Assembly: GCA_964496575.1 (NCBI GenBank) | Contig: CAZCAC010000014.1 | Span: forward strand, 38,107 to 102,106 | DNA from: CAZCAC01 sp964496575 | GTDB taxonomy: Bacteria > Planctomycetota > UBA1135 > GCA-002686595 | Reading direction: 5' to 3' | DNA length: 64,000 nt | Part shown: positions 1 through 8,908 of the stretch, piece by piece | Numbering within the stretch: the stretch's first letter is position 1 | How the letters are laid out: every line of letters begins with the position of its first letter | Translations under genes and position numbers: made by a program | Notes under the pieces: generated by a model | What the model saw: only the letters and a program-made list of their open reading frames with translations | What the model was told of the DNA's origin: nothing | The model's database searches: none

Positions 1-2
1 GC

Positions 3-554
3 GGGGAGGTGGGACTGCGCTTCAACGATCTGACTCCGAATCCCTACGCCGGTGCTCGCTACCGACACACGCTGCCGCTCGGTTCCTGGGTCGCGCGCGG
101 CTATCAGCGCATGCGGAACTACCGAGTGGAGGGATGGGAGTCGCAGACCACGATCGACTTCGAGCGCCTTCTCGGCGAGGGGCTCTTCTTCCGCGCGAGC
201 ACGACCGGGTCCTGGTTCGAGCAAGAGCCGGGCTACTACTACGGCCAGTACTTCTCCATCTTCCACTGGATCGAAGGAAGCGGCCTCTGCACCTACGAGT
301 GGAACAACTCCCTCCAGACCCGCCCCAGCAACGAGCTGAAGGAGACCCAGCTGCGCTTCCGCTTCTCCAGACGGGTCTTCCGGGACTGGATCCTGTTCGA
401 GATCGCGCCGCAGGTCACCTGGCGGGAGGAGATCGACTACGAGCCGGCGCTCGGAATCATGCTGCGGCTGGAGCTGCTCTTCGGGGGCCGGCACATCCAG
501 TACCACAGTCCCCTCCAGGTGGTTCCCGAGTACGAGGACCGGTTCGACGGGTGA
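3..554 (+). CDS. 3' end of a probable outer-membrane beta-barrel protein (5' end outside window)
   Basis: The reading frame is open to the left edge, so this is the C-terminal part of a longer gene. A GTG at 9 is only the first possible start inside the window. The roughly 180 visible residues are rich in aromatic residues and in alternating charged and hydrophobic stretches (for example around the LRFRFSRRVF and IMLRLELLFGG segments). That pattern is typical of amphipathic strands in outer-membrane barrels. The gene ends just before a gene-free stretch holding a long inverted repeat. I do not recognise a specific family; the barrel call is inferred from composition only. Confidence 0.5.
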   Translation, partial: GEVGLRFNDLTPNPYAGARYRHTLPLGSWVARGYQRMRNYRVEGWESQTTIDFERLLGEGLFFRASTTGSWFEQEPGYYYGQYFSIFHWIEGSGLCTYEWNNSLQTRPSNELKETQLRFRFSRRVFRDWILFEIAPQVTWREEIDYEPALGIMLRLELLFGGRHIQYHSPLQVVPEYEDRFDG

Positions 555-1040
555 GCGTCTGGGGCTCGGGATCCGGGACCGTGCTGGCCCGAGCTGATTG
601 CGTCTCGGCGGTTCTCGGTTCGGGGAATCCAGATAACCACAGAGGCACAGAGGCGCAGAGCCTCACAGAGCAGCAGCAGAAGAAGAAGAAGGATAGTTAC
701 CAGAAGACCAGAAGATCCAGCTTCACCGGATCTTCTGGTCTTCTCTTCTGGAAACTATCGTTCTTCTTCCTCTTCTGCTGCTGCTGCTCTGTGAGGCTCC
801 GTGCCTCGGTGCCTCTGTGGTTATCTGGATTCCCGAAGATCCAACACTAGCGAAGGGACATCAGGCGGGCTCAGGCGTGAGGGCGAGAGGGCGGAGGTGA
901 TAGGCAGCGGCCAACGGGACCTCAGGAGCACCAGGCCGACCAAGATCGAGATCGGCCGCAGGCTCGGCTTCCTCCTCCTCGTCACCACGATCCACCTCCT
1001 GCGACGCACGAGCTCGGCTGGAGTCGTCCGCGTGCTCGTC
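555..1040. other. Gene-free stretch between two unrelated genes
   Basis: No convincing coding frame lies here. Frames that read through it consist of simple repeats derived from the inverted repeat at 621-836. The remainder (837-1040) separates the repeat from the 3' end of a minus-strand gene and shows no recognisable element. Confidence 0.5.
621..836. repeat. 216-bp near-perfect inverted repeat (long hairpin)
   Basis: The left arm (about 621-718) and right arm (about 727-836) are reverse complements apart from scattered substitutions and small insertions. Both arms contain the phrase AACCACAGAGGCAC and a CAGCAGCAG/AGAAGAAGA low-complexity run. The centre is GATCC-AGCTTCACC-GGATC, leaving a loop of about 9 nt. 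Transcribed RNA would fold into a hairpin with arms of about 100 bp. The AACCACAGAGGCACAGAGG phrase is, from general knowledge, common as a dispersed repeat in many environmental bacterial genomes. No transposase is adjacent. Confidence 0.85.
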
Positions 1041-2033
1041 TCACCGCCGATCGACCGTCACCGTGTACTCGCTCTCGATCGACATCGTCCGCTTGTAGCC
1101 GACCTCGGCCTCCCTCCCCTCGGCCTCCATCGTGAGCCGGTCGAGCGCCCAGATCTCACCCTCCACTTCGATGAAGACGCCCTGGAGGTGGCGGTGCTCG
1201 AGGTCCCAGACCAGCTCGCCCTCGAAGGTGCGGTTGCTTCCGAGGACGCGAACCATGGTCTCGTACTCCGCTTCGACCACCTCGGGCTCGTACTCGTACT
1301 CCTGCTCCATCTCGAGCTCGAAGGCGATCACGGCGACCCGGACGCCCCGCTCCTCGCGCACGCCCTCGAACGTCGCTTCTCCCTCGGCCTCCACGGCGTC
1401 CATCTCTCCCTGCTGCCGGCGGATCATCGATTCGGCAGACTCCGTCTCCGCTTCGTAGAAGCCCATGATGCCGCCGGCCCAGATGATCCGGAGGAGAGCC
1501 TCCCGACCCAGCTCCCACGACTCGCCCTCGGTCACTTCGCCGTCGGGAAGGAATACCCGGTAGTCCATGTCCTCCGCGAGCGCCTCGTCCTCGGTGACGG
1601 TGAAGCGGTACTCCTCCTCCTCCTCGTCCCACAGGATGTCGACGGTTTTCCCTTCGAGGTCGCAGACCAGGCTCTCCTCGAGGGGTTCCTCCTCGCCCTC
1701 GAACTCCCAGGTGTTCTCCGAGCTGAGCACCTCGAACTCGCGGCGAAGCCACAGCGGCCTTCCCTCGCCGACCGAGAGGATCTCGTCGGTGACGACGATC
1801 CGCTCCTGACCGCTCGCGTCCATCTCGGCGGCCTCCAGGACCCCCTCGACCTCTTCTCCATCGACAGTGACGACGTACCCCGTCTGCGAGGCCTCCATCT
1901 CATTCTGATGTGTTCGCCTCAGGACTGTGCCTTCCTCCGGCGCGAAGACGATCTCGACGGCCGCCGTGGGAGCGCGGTCGCCCCCTGGTATCAGGATCGA
2001 AGCGGAGAGGAGCAGAAGGGGAGTGGGTCTCAT
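1041..2033 (-). CDS. Secreted Glu-rich protein of unknown function
   Basis: The product has about 330 residues. The start chosen is the ATG at 2033, which opens a short hydrophobic signal-like segment (MRPTPLLLLSASILIP); the frame extends further upstream, but those residues look non-coding. The mature part is strongly acidic, with many Glu-rich strands, and has the look of an exported all-beta protein. No catalytic motif, metal site or repeat was recognised. It stands alone, about 120 bp from the MBL hydrolase gene on the same strand. Function is unknown; export is inferred from the N-terminus. Confidence 0.6.
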   Translation of the reverse strand: MRPTPLLLLSASILIPGGDRAPTAAVEIVFAPEEGTVLRRTHQNEMEASQTGYVVTVDGEEVEGVLEAAEMDASGQERIVVTDEILSVGEGRPLWLRREFEVLSSENTWEFEGEEEPLEESLVCDLEGKTVDILWDEEEEEYRFTVTEDEALAEDMDYRVFLPDGEVTEGESWELGREALLRIIWAGGIMGFYEAETESAESMIRRQQGEMDAVEAEGEATFEGVREERGVRVAVIAFELEMEQEYEYEPEVVEAEYETMVRVLGSNRTFEGELVWDLEHRHLQGVFIEVEGEIWALDRLTMEAEGREAEVGYKRTMSIESEYTVTVDRR

Positions 2034-2151
2034 GAGGTTCGGCCTGCGGTGCGGCTGCGAAGTGGCTCGGGTGAGACCATAGGGTACCGTATCTCCCCGC
2101 CCTGGCGCCCGTGACCTACCAGCGGTACGACTGACGCCCATCGGGTCCGCG

Positions 2152-2877
2152 CTATTCCAGGCGGCTCAGCTCATCCAGTCGTTCTCTCAGCTGGGCCGCG
2201 ACTTCGAGACACTCACCGCTGCCCTGCGCGTACGGAAAGCCAGCGAGCAGCGTGTCCAGTAGCTCGGCGGTCACGACGATCGGTGACCCATGCCCAGGGA
2301 TCACCAGATCAGCGGTCCGGAGTATCGTCGCCACCGATTCCCACGTCTGGACGACCTCGTCCTCGGTGTAGCCGTTCGGCCAGTAGAACTCCCAGGCCTC
2401 CAGCCAGGCGAGATCGAGGATCGCGTCGCCGACGATCCAGACCTCGCCCTCACTCGCGGAGAATCGGATCGCCCGGAGGTCGGGGGAGTGGCCGGGGCAG
2501 GGCACGCCGTCCAGGCTGGAGAAGCTCGCGGCCGCCTCCGCTTCGCTCGGAGATCTCCACTCCACCCCGGGACTGCAGTACGGACCGTGTCGAGGGAGGA
2601 ACGGCGGCAGGTACATGTGGTCGGCGTGCGGATGGGTCTCGAAGAACCACTCGATGTCCTCGAAACCGATTCCGAGCCCCTCGAGCCGCGCTCGCACCGT
2701 CTCGATCTGCTCCACGTGAAAACACGGATCGACGACGAGGCTGTTGGCGCTCGAGGGCGACTCGCCCTCCGGCCACAGCAAGGTCGACGTACACGCGTGC
2801 TGGCCACCGGTGGATTGTCCCGTCGGCTCGAGCAGCATGCTGCCGTCCTGGAGGATCAGCCACTGGTATCGCTTCAT
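2152..2877 (-). CDS. MBL-fold metallo-hydrolase
   Basis: The product has 241 residues. The metallo-beta-lactamase fold signature THPHADH (HxHxDH) is present. It is followed by the other expected ligand segments: PCPGHSPD (His), IVGDAILD (Asp) and VIPGHGSP (His). A full di-metal site is therefore predicted. There is no signal peptide, so a cytoplasmic hydrolase is likely; the substrate cannot be told, since the fold covers thioesters, lactones, phosphodiesters and more. The gene follows the ABC permease by 7 bp on the same strand and is probably the last gene of that operon. Confidence 0.85.
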   Translation of the reverse strand: MKRYQWLILQDGSMLLEPTGQSTGGQHACTSTLLWPEGESPSSANSLVVDPCFHVEQIETVRARLEGLGIGFEDIEWFFETHPHADHMYLPPFLPRHGPYCSPGVEWRSPSEAEAAASFSSLDGVPCPGHSPDLRAIRFSASEGEVWIVGDAILDLAWLEAWEFYWPNGYTEDEVVQTWESVATILRTADLVIPGHGSPIVVTAELLDTLLAGFPYAQGSGECLEVAAQLRERLDELSRLE

Positions 2878-2884
2878 GGGGCCC

Positions 2885-4198
2885 TCACCCCCGAATCGCC
2901 CACCGCAACAGATCCGCCGGCTTCGGCGTCTTGCCCTGCATCAGCAGGCCGACCCGGAAGATCCGTCCGCCGGCCCAGACGGCGAGGGCGCTGGTGACGA
3001 GGATGCCGACCAGGCCCACCCACGGCTGCCACGCCGGGATCGTCGCCGGGCTGGCCTGGCGCAGGAGCATCAGCATCGGGGTGCACGGCGGGAAGAACGA
3101 GGCCCAGGTCGCGAAGGCGCCGACCGGCTCCTTGAGCACCGGCACCAGCACGAACATCGGCAAGAAGAAGGGCAGCATGATCGGCAGCATCAGGTTCTGC
3201 ACCTCCTTCGCGTCGTTGCACGCCGCACCGACCGCGATGCAGCCCGCGCCGCACATGGCCACCGCCGCCACCATGTAGGTGAAGAACCAGGGCAGGAGCT
3301 CCAGGGGCACGTAGTCCATCACGCCCTTGTACCAGCAGGTGATCAGCGCGCCGCCGATGTACACGGACGCCGCCGTCATCGATACACCGAGGTTGCCGAG
3401 GAGCTTGCCGAAGATCAGCTCGAACGGGCGCGCGGAGCCCAGGAGCACCTCGGCGATGCGCTGCGTCTTCTCCTCGAGCGTCGCGTGCAGGAGCGGCATG
3501 GCGCCCATCATGATCATCATGAACAAGAGCATCACCAGGCCGAACGGGACCCCGAAGGTCAGCGCCTCGTTGCTCGGCCGCGCGTCGATCACCTCGCCCG
3601 TCACCGCATCGACCTCGTAGAGCCCTTCGGCGCTGACGTTCGCCCACTGGAAGAGGCGATTGGTCACCTCGGGGGCGATCCCCGCCTCGGCGGCGCGCTG
3701 CTCGCGAATCACCGTGTTGACGTTGTCCCGGACCCACCGGCGCATGTCGTCCAGCATCGGGTTCTCGGAATGGTAGGAGAACCTGCGCCGCTCCGGCGCC
3801 GCATCCGGATCGAGGAGCTGGTCACCGAGCTCGACGAAGGCCGCGAGGTCGCGCCGGCGGATGCGTTCCGACAGCTCGGCGCGCTGCTGATCCAGGTCGT
3901 CGGCAGGGGAGGTGAGTTCGACCACGTAGGTGGGCTGGGTCTGCTCTCCGGTCTCCTCGTCGTGGATGTAGTTCTCGTTGCGCTGGATCGCCTTCTCGGC
4001 CAGCGCATCGCCGAACCCCCCGGAGTGATCGATCACCGCCAGCTTCTTCTCCGAGGTGTCCTTGACGTTTTCGGAGACCACCATGGCGATGATGCTGCCG
4101 CTCATCAGGACGGGCGCGATCACGATGCCGATCACGAACGCCTTGGTGCGCACCGACTCGGAGTACTCGCGCAGGGCGATCCTAAGCGTCTTGTTCAT
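2885..4198 (-). CDS. ABC-2 type transporter permease, NatB-like
   Basis: The product has 437 residues. An N-terminal cytoplasmic segment (MNKTLRIALREYSESVRTKA) and one membrane helix are followed by a long extracytoplasmic domain (about residues 45-210). At least five further hydrophobic helices make up the C-terminal half. This layout is typical of NatB/ABC-2 exporter permeases. The start overlaps the end of the ATPase gene by 17 bp, showing translational coupling. The pair would form an exporter; substrates in this family include Na+, drugs and lipids, and the sequence does not decide between them. Confidence 0.85.
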   Translation of the reverse strand: MNKTLRIALREYSESVRTKAFVIGIVIAPVLMSGSIIAMVVSENVKDTSEKKLAVIDHSGGFGDALAEKAIQRNENYIHDEETGEQTQPTYVVELTSPADDLDQQRAELSERIRRRDLAAFVELGDQLLDPDAAPERRRFSYHSENPMLDDMRRWVRDNVNTVIREQRAAEAGIAPEVTNRLFQWANVSAEGLYEVDAVTGEVIDARPSNEALTFGVPFGLVMLLFMMIMMGAMPLLHATLEEKTQRIAEVLLGSARPFELIFGKLLGNLGVSMTAASVYIGGALITCWYKGVMDYVPLELLPWFFTYMVAAVAMCGAGCIAVGAACNDAKEVQNLMLPIMLPFFLPMFVLVPVLKEPVGAFATWASFFPPCTPMLMLLRQASPATIPAWQPWVGLVGILVTSALAVWAGGRIFRVGLLMQGKTPKPADLLRWAIRG

Positions 4199-5102
4199 GA
4201 CCGTTCTCCTGGGCTTCGGGGCCGGCGATGCGGACGAAGATGTCGTGCAGCGAGGGTTTGGTCAGCTCGAAGCGCTTGACGCGCGCCTGTCCGGTGAGCG
4301 TTCGAAGCACCTCCTGTGGATCACCATCGCGCGCGAGGCGCAGCTCCTTCATTTGCCCGCGGTCCACCACCCGGTCCACTCCGGGCAGCCCGTTCAACAG
4401 GTCCACTCCGGCATCGGCCTGCAGCCGAATCGTATCGTTCGCGTACTCGTCCTGGATCGCCGCCAGCGAGCCGTCGAGCACCTTCCGCCCCTTGAAGATC
4501 ATGAAGATGAAGTCGCAGAGGTTCTCGGCCGTGGCCATGTCGTGCGTGCTGAAGAGGACCGTCGTCCCCTGCGCGCGCAGCTCGAGCACGGCCTGCTCGA
4601 TCGCGTCGGCGTTCACCGGGTCCAGCCCGCTGAAGGGCTCGTCGAGGATGATCATCTCGGGCTGCGAGACCACCGCGGCGATGAACTGGACCTTCTGGCT
4701 CATCCCCTTGCTGAGCGTCTGGACCTTCTTGTTCGCCCAGCCCTCGAGGTCGAGCTTCTCCAGCCACTGATCGACTCTCGCCGTGACGTCGCTGCCGTTC
4801 TTGAGCTCGCCCAGGAAGCGCAGCAGGGCTCGCACCTTCATCTTCTTGTAGAGCCCCCGCTCCTCGGGCAGGTAGCCGATGCGGTCGGTGCAGGCGCTGG
4901 TGGGCTCCTCCCCGAACACGCGGATCTTCCCGCGGTCGGGGTAGAAGATGTTCATGATCATGCGCAGCGTGGTGGTCTTGCCCGAGCCGTTCGGTCCGAT
5001 GAAACCGTACACGCTGCCGGGCGGTACGCTGAGCGAGAGGTCGTCGACGGCGGTGTGGTCGCCGAAGGTCTTGGTGACACTCTCCAGGTCGACGGCGTTC
5101 AT
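4182..5102 (-). CDS. ABC transporter ATP-binding protein, NatA-like
   Basis: The product has 306 residues and all ATPase motifs are intact: Walker A GPNGSGKTT, signature LSKGMSQK, Walker B EMIILDEPFSGLD and the switch His in LFSTHD. A C-terminal extension after about residue 220 is typical of the NatA/CcmA-type subunits that pair with ABC-2 permeases. The permease gene overlaps its 3' end and the MBL gene follows, giving an operon of ATPase, permease and hydrolase. Confidence 0.9.
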   Translation of the reverse strand: MNAVDLESVTKTFGDHTAVDDLSLSVPPGSVYGFIGPNGSGKTTTLRMIMNIFYPDRGKIRVFGEEPTSACTDRIGYLPEERGLYKKMKVRALLRFLGELKNGSDVTARVDQWLEKLDLEGWANKKVQTLSKGMSQKVQFIAAVVSQPEMIILDEPFSGLDPVNADAIEQAVLELRAQGTTVLFSTHDMATAENLCDFIFMIFKGRKVLDGSLAAIQDEYANDTIRLQADAGVDLLNGLPGVDRVVDRGQMKELRLARDGDPQEVLRTLTGQARVKRFELTKPSLHDIFVRIAGPEAQENGHEQDA

Positions 5103-5298
5103 GGAGTTGCCGGAGGGTGGGGATCGGGCCCGGGTGAGGTCTCACGCCGGGCGGAGCGGGAGGTATCTGACCGCATACGAGGTCCAGGGAGGATCATTCC
5201 ATCGGGATGGGGCCGAGTCTCCTCCGAGGAGAGGTTTTGCGTGGGCCGGGTCGGCGGAATCCCGGCGCCAGGCCTACCAGGATCGGAACTGGATCGAC

Positions 5299-6693
5299 CT
5301 ACCAGCGCCGCCCGTCGCGCTCGTGGTCGTAGACCAGCTCGCCATCGGTGTAGACGCGCTGGACCCAGGTGCGGGGATCGGCGACGTCGCCGGAGAGCAC
5401 CAGGACGTCGGCGTCCTTGCCCGGCTCCAGGCTGCCGATCCGGTCGCCCAGGTTGGCGGTCTCGGCGGGGATGATGGTCAGGCCGCGCAGGCTCTCCAGG
5501 TTCGCGTTGTCGAGGCCGTAGCGTACCGCCATCGCCGCCTGCAAGGAGATCTCCTCCTGCGGAGGCGTCATGTACCCGGCGCCGTCGACCGCGTCGGTGT
5601 TGAAACCGATCGCCTTGTGCCCCCGGCGCTGGTACTCGGCCGCCATGCCGTTGATCCGACCGTCGGTGTCTAGACCGTCGTAGTACCCGTACGGGCTGAA
5701 CGTCGCGACCTGCCGCGGACCGAGGATCGCCGCGACGCCATGCTCCTGGGCGTAGTCGCCGTAGAGGTAGCCGCCGAAGCTCCCGTGGTCGATGTAGGCC
5801 TTGAGCCCGAACTCCACGGCGACCATCCGGACGGTCATCATCACCACTTGGCCCCACTGCGTATGGGTGGAGACCTGGGTGTGGTTCTTGCGCAGGTCGC
5901 GGAAGATCTCGAAGCGAATGTTCTTCTCCGGCTTCGGGCCCTCACCTCGCTCGTACGCTTCCCAGCGCTTGGCGTAGGCGGCACCCTGCCGGAAGATCAG
6001 ACGCAGGCTCCAGTTCATGAAGGTGCGCGCGACCCCGTAGCCCCAGCGCTCCGGGTTCCCCGCCTGCGCCATCTTGAGGGAGCCGGGGTTTCGCAGCTCG
6101 AAGTCCTCGTACGTGTCGTGCCCGATCTTCATCAGGAGCCCGTGGCCGCCGACATTGGTGCCGGAGCCGGGGATGTAGAGCGCCGTGGTCACGCCACCCG
6201 CCACCGCGCGGCGCAGGAGCTTGTTGTCCGGCACCGCCCCCGGGCTGACCCGCAGGCCGGGGTTGAGCATGAAGACCATGTCGTTGATGTCGTTCGGCGC
6301 GAACGGCGTCGGGCTGCCGACATGGCTGTGCAGCTCGACGATCCCCGGCATCAGCCAGCGTTCGCCGACGTCGATCAGCTCGTAGCCGACCGGGATCGGC
6401 GTCTCCGACGAGCGACCGACCGCCTCGATCGAACCGTCGCGAATCAGCAGCACGCCGTGGTCGATCCACTGCGGGCCCTCGCGCGCCAGGGTCATGATCT
6501 TCGCCGAACGCAGCGCGAGGCCCGGACCGCCGCGCTCGCCCGCGGGGCGGGGCGGAGGGGGAGCTTCGGCCGCCGTCACGGGGACGGCCACAGGGGACGC
6601 CGGTGGAGCCAGCTCGGTCCTCTCCGGACCATCCGGAGCGAAGGCGAGGCTCGGGACGAGGGCGAAGGTGAGAGCGAGGAGGCTACTGGTCAT
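5299..6693 (-). CDS. Exported amidohydrolase-superfamily protein
   Basis: The product has 464 residues. The N-terminus is a signal peptide (MTSSLLALTFALVPSLAFA) followed by a Pro/Ala-rich spacer. The amidohydrolase core then starts with LMPGIVELHSHVG, containing the HxH metal pair. Later His (STHTQWG, AYIDHGS) and the catalytic-type Asp (FNTDAVDG) are in the expected order. The end (SLEPGKDADVLVLSGD) is the usual closing segment of imidazolonepropionase-like amidohydrolases. It probably hydrolyses a cyclic amide or peptide-like substrate outside the cytoplasm; the substrate is not determinable. Neighbouring genes are functionally unrelated. Confidence 0.85.
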   Translation of the reverse strand: MTSSLLALTFALVPSLAFAPDGPERTELAPPASPVAVPVTAAEAPPPPRPAGERGGPGLALRSAKIMTLAREGPQWIDHGVLLIRDGSIEAVGRSSETPIPVGYELIDVGERWLMPGIVELHSHVGSPTPFAPNDINDMVFMLNPGLRVSPGAVPDNKLLRRAVAGGVTTALYIPGSGTNVGGHGLLMKIGHDTYEDFELRNPGSLKMAQAGNPERWGYGVARTFMNWSLRLIFRQGAAYAKRWEAYERGEGPKPEKNIRFEIFRDLRKNHTQVSTHTQWGQVVMMTVRMVAVEFGLKAYIDHGSFGGYLYGDYAQEHGVAAILGPRQVATFSPYGYYDGLDTDGRINGMAAEYQRRGHKAIGFNTDAVDGAGYMTPPQEEISLQAAMAVRYGLDNANLESLRGLTIIPAETANLGDRIGSLEPGKDADVLVLSGDVADPRTWVQRVYTDGELVYDHERDGRRW

Positions 6694-6837
6694 GATGACT
6701 CAGTATGACGAAAGAACCCTGGAGCTCTTTTCAGGGAGCGGAAGACTTACTCGGGGGCCGAACGGTGGGGTCTGCGGGCGACGATCTGCCCGATCGAGCC
6801 CGCCGGGACAGCGCTCACCACGACCAGGGGCGCCTCG

Positions 6838-7278
6838 TCAGTCGCCGCCCCCGAACCCACCGAGGTCGTCGAGGAGCTTGCCCGCCTTGTCCTCGAGCCC
6901 ATTCGCTTCGACGAGGGAGCGGATCTTCTCGATCTGCGCCTGGTAGGAGGCGGGCAGCGTGTCACTCAGCGCCTCGAGCTGGGCGAAGGCCTTCTTGGCC
7001 AGCTCCAGCTTGTTCTCACCGAGGTAGGCCGTGACCTTCTCGATCAAGCCATCCGCCTCCGCCACGGCAGACGCGGCGGCATCCTCGACCTGCTCGCCGA
7101 GCTCATCGACCTTGCCGCCGAGCTCCTCGGCGACCTCGCCGTTCGAGTCCTGGCCGGCCGGCGCGGGATCGCTGGTGCCGGGTTCGTCGGCAGGGGTGGG
7201 GGTGCTGGAGTCCTCCGCTCCACAGGCGAACAGGCCGAAGGACAGGGCGAAGGGCAGCGCCCATCTGAGGTGAGACAT
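6838..7278 (-). CDS. Small lipoprotein, helical
   Basis: The product has 146 residues. The ATG at 7278 is preceded on the minus strand by AAGGAG at a good distance, which decides the start over longer frames. A signal peptide ends in the lipobox LFAC. A Ser/Thr/Pro/Asp linker follows, then a charged helical region (about residues 50-130) with a heptad-like pattern, and a Gly-rich tail. It is likely anchored to a membrane by lipid on the Cys. No enzyme family is recognised. Confidence 0.7.
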   Translation of the reverse strand: MSHLRWALPFALSFGLFACGAEDSSTPTPADEPGTSDPAPAGQDSNGEVAEELGGKVDELGEQVEDAAASAVAEADGLIEKVTAYLGENKLELAKKAFAQLEALSDTLPASYQAQIEKIRSLVEANGLEDKAGKLLDDLGGFGGGD

Positions 7279-7424
7279 GGGGAGCTCCTTGGAGAAGTGG
7301 ATCTGAAGGGCGCTCAGTCTACCCCATCGACCCTCCGGGGACCGGGCCGGGCGTGTCGTTTGCCCGGACCCGACCTCGCGCGGCACCCGGGCTGGTAGGC
7401 TGTCCCGACGTCCGATCTCCTCCG

Positions 7425-8810
7425 ATGAACGACCAAGCAACTCCGGAGAGCTACCAGCCCACGTGGGAATCGCTCGACCGCCGGCCGATCCCCGAGTGGT
7501 TCCAGTAGGCGCGGTTCGGGATCTTCATCCACTGGGGTGTCTACTCCGTTCCCGCCTGGCGCCCGCTCGAGGCGGGGCGCTACGCGTCCTACGCCGAGTG
7601 GTACTACGCCCGCGTGATGTTCAACGAGGAGAGTGGGGGAAAGGAGTTCCACCAGCGCGTGTACGGCGCTGATTTCGAGTATCGGGACTTCGCTCCGCTC
7701 TTCCGCGCCGAGCTCTTCGACCCCGAGGAGTGGGCCGCGCTCTTCGCCCGCTCGGGCGCGCGGTACGTGGTCCTGACCACCAAGCATCACGACGGATACT
7801 GCCTGTGGCCGACGAAGAGTCCATACAAGCAGGGCTGGAACAGCCTGGACTCCGGGCCCCGGCGGGACCTGGTGGGCGAGCTGACCCGGGCCGTCCGCGC
7901 CCGCGGCCTGCGCATGGGGCTCTACTACTCCATCATCGAGTGGGAGAGCAACCGCACCGGCCGGACCGAGAGTGGGTACTTCATTCCCGAACACCTGGTC
8001 GAGAAGTACGGCATCCCCGAGGACGAGTACGTCGATCGGAACCTGATCCCGCAGCTCCGGGAGCTGGTCGAGGCCTATCGGCCCGCGGTGATCTTCGCCG
8101 ACGGTGGGGAGTGGGATCGCACCGCCGCGGAGTGGAAGACGATCGACTTCCTGGCCTGGCTCTACAACCACGCACCGAACCGGGACGAGGTCGTGGTGAA
8201 CGATCGCTTCGGCAGCGACATGCCCGGGGCGCACGGGGACTACTTCTCGAGCGAGTACGAGGACGCCGAGGGAATCGGTGCCTCACACCCGTGGGAGGAG
8301 AGCCGGGGCGTCGGCGGCTCCTACGGCTTCAATCGCGCCGAGAATCTCGACGACTACTCGAACTCGACCCAGCTGGTGCACGAGCTGGTCGACGTGGTCA
8401 GTCGCGGGGGCAACCTGCTGCTCAACGTCGGCCCGACCGCCGATGGACGCATCCCGGTGATCATGCAGCAGCGCCTGGTCGACATCGGGGACTGGATGGC
8501 CGTCAACGGGGCCGCGATCTACGGGACGATGCCGTGGGACCGGGCCGCAGAGAATCGAGAGGTGGACGCGGACTCCTTCTTCACCTGCAAGGGCTCGGTG
8601 CTGTACGTGATCCGCACTCGATGGCCGCGCCGGGAGCTCGAGCTGAGAGGGATCGAGGGCCCGATCGCTCGGGTCACCATGCTGGGCCACGACGGGGAGG
8701 TCCGCTGGAGAGCGAACGGGAATCGTGTCGTCATCGAAGCACCGGCGGTCGACCCGGCGACGGTGCCTTGCCGGCATGCCTGGGTGTTCGAGGTTATGCG
8801 GGAGCTCTGA
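7425..8810 (+). pseudogene. GH29 alpha-L-fucosidase interrupted by an in-frame TAG
   Basis: The gene reads from ATG 7425 through a conserved fucosidase N-terminus (TWESLDRRPIPEWFQ) and meets TAG at 7506-7508 (codon 28). The same frame then continues without interruption to 8810. The residues just after the stop, ARFGIFIHWGVYSVPAWRP, are the hallmark N-terminal motif of the family. The later parts are intact: TKHHDGYCLW, the nucleophile segment IFADGGEW, VVNDRFG, and LLLNVGPTADG. The first start after the stop (GTG 7614) would remove the IHWG motif, so a truncated product should be inactive. GH29 enzymes release L-fucose from glycans. A single substitution, a sequencing error or stop read-through could explain the TAG. 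Confidence 0.85.
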
Positions 8811-8908
8811 ACCGCCATCAGACCCGGGGGGATGTTCGAAGAATCAACCTTCGCTCGCCGACGCGGGATGAGGACTCGCGACCGAATCGCAGAACAAGGC
8901 CGGGCGGT

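Noticed and set aside
134..850. Open frames reading through the inverted repeat
   Set aside because: Their sequences come from the repeat (NHRGTEAQ-type and poly-Lys or Phe stretches) and match the usual mis-annotations over this repeat.
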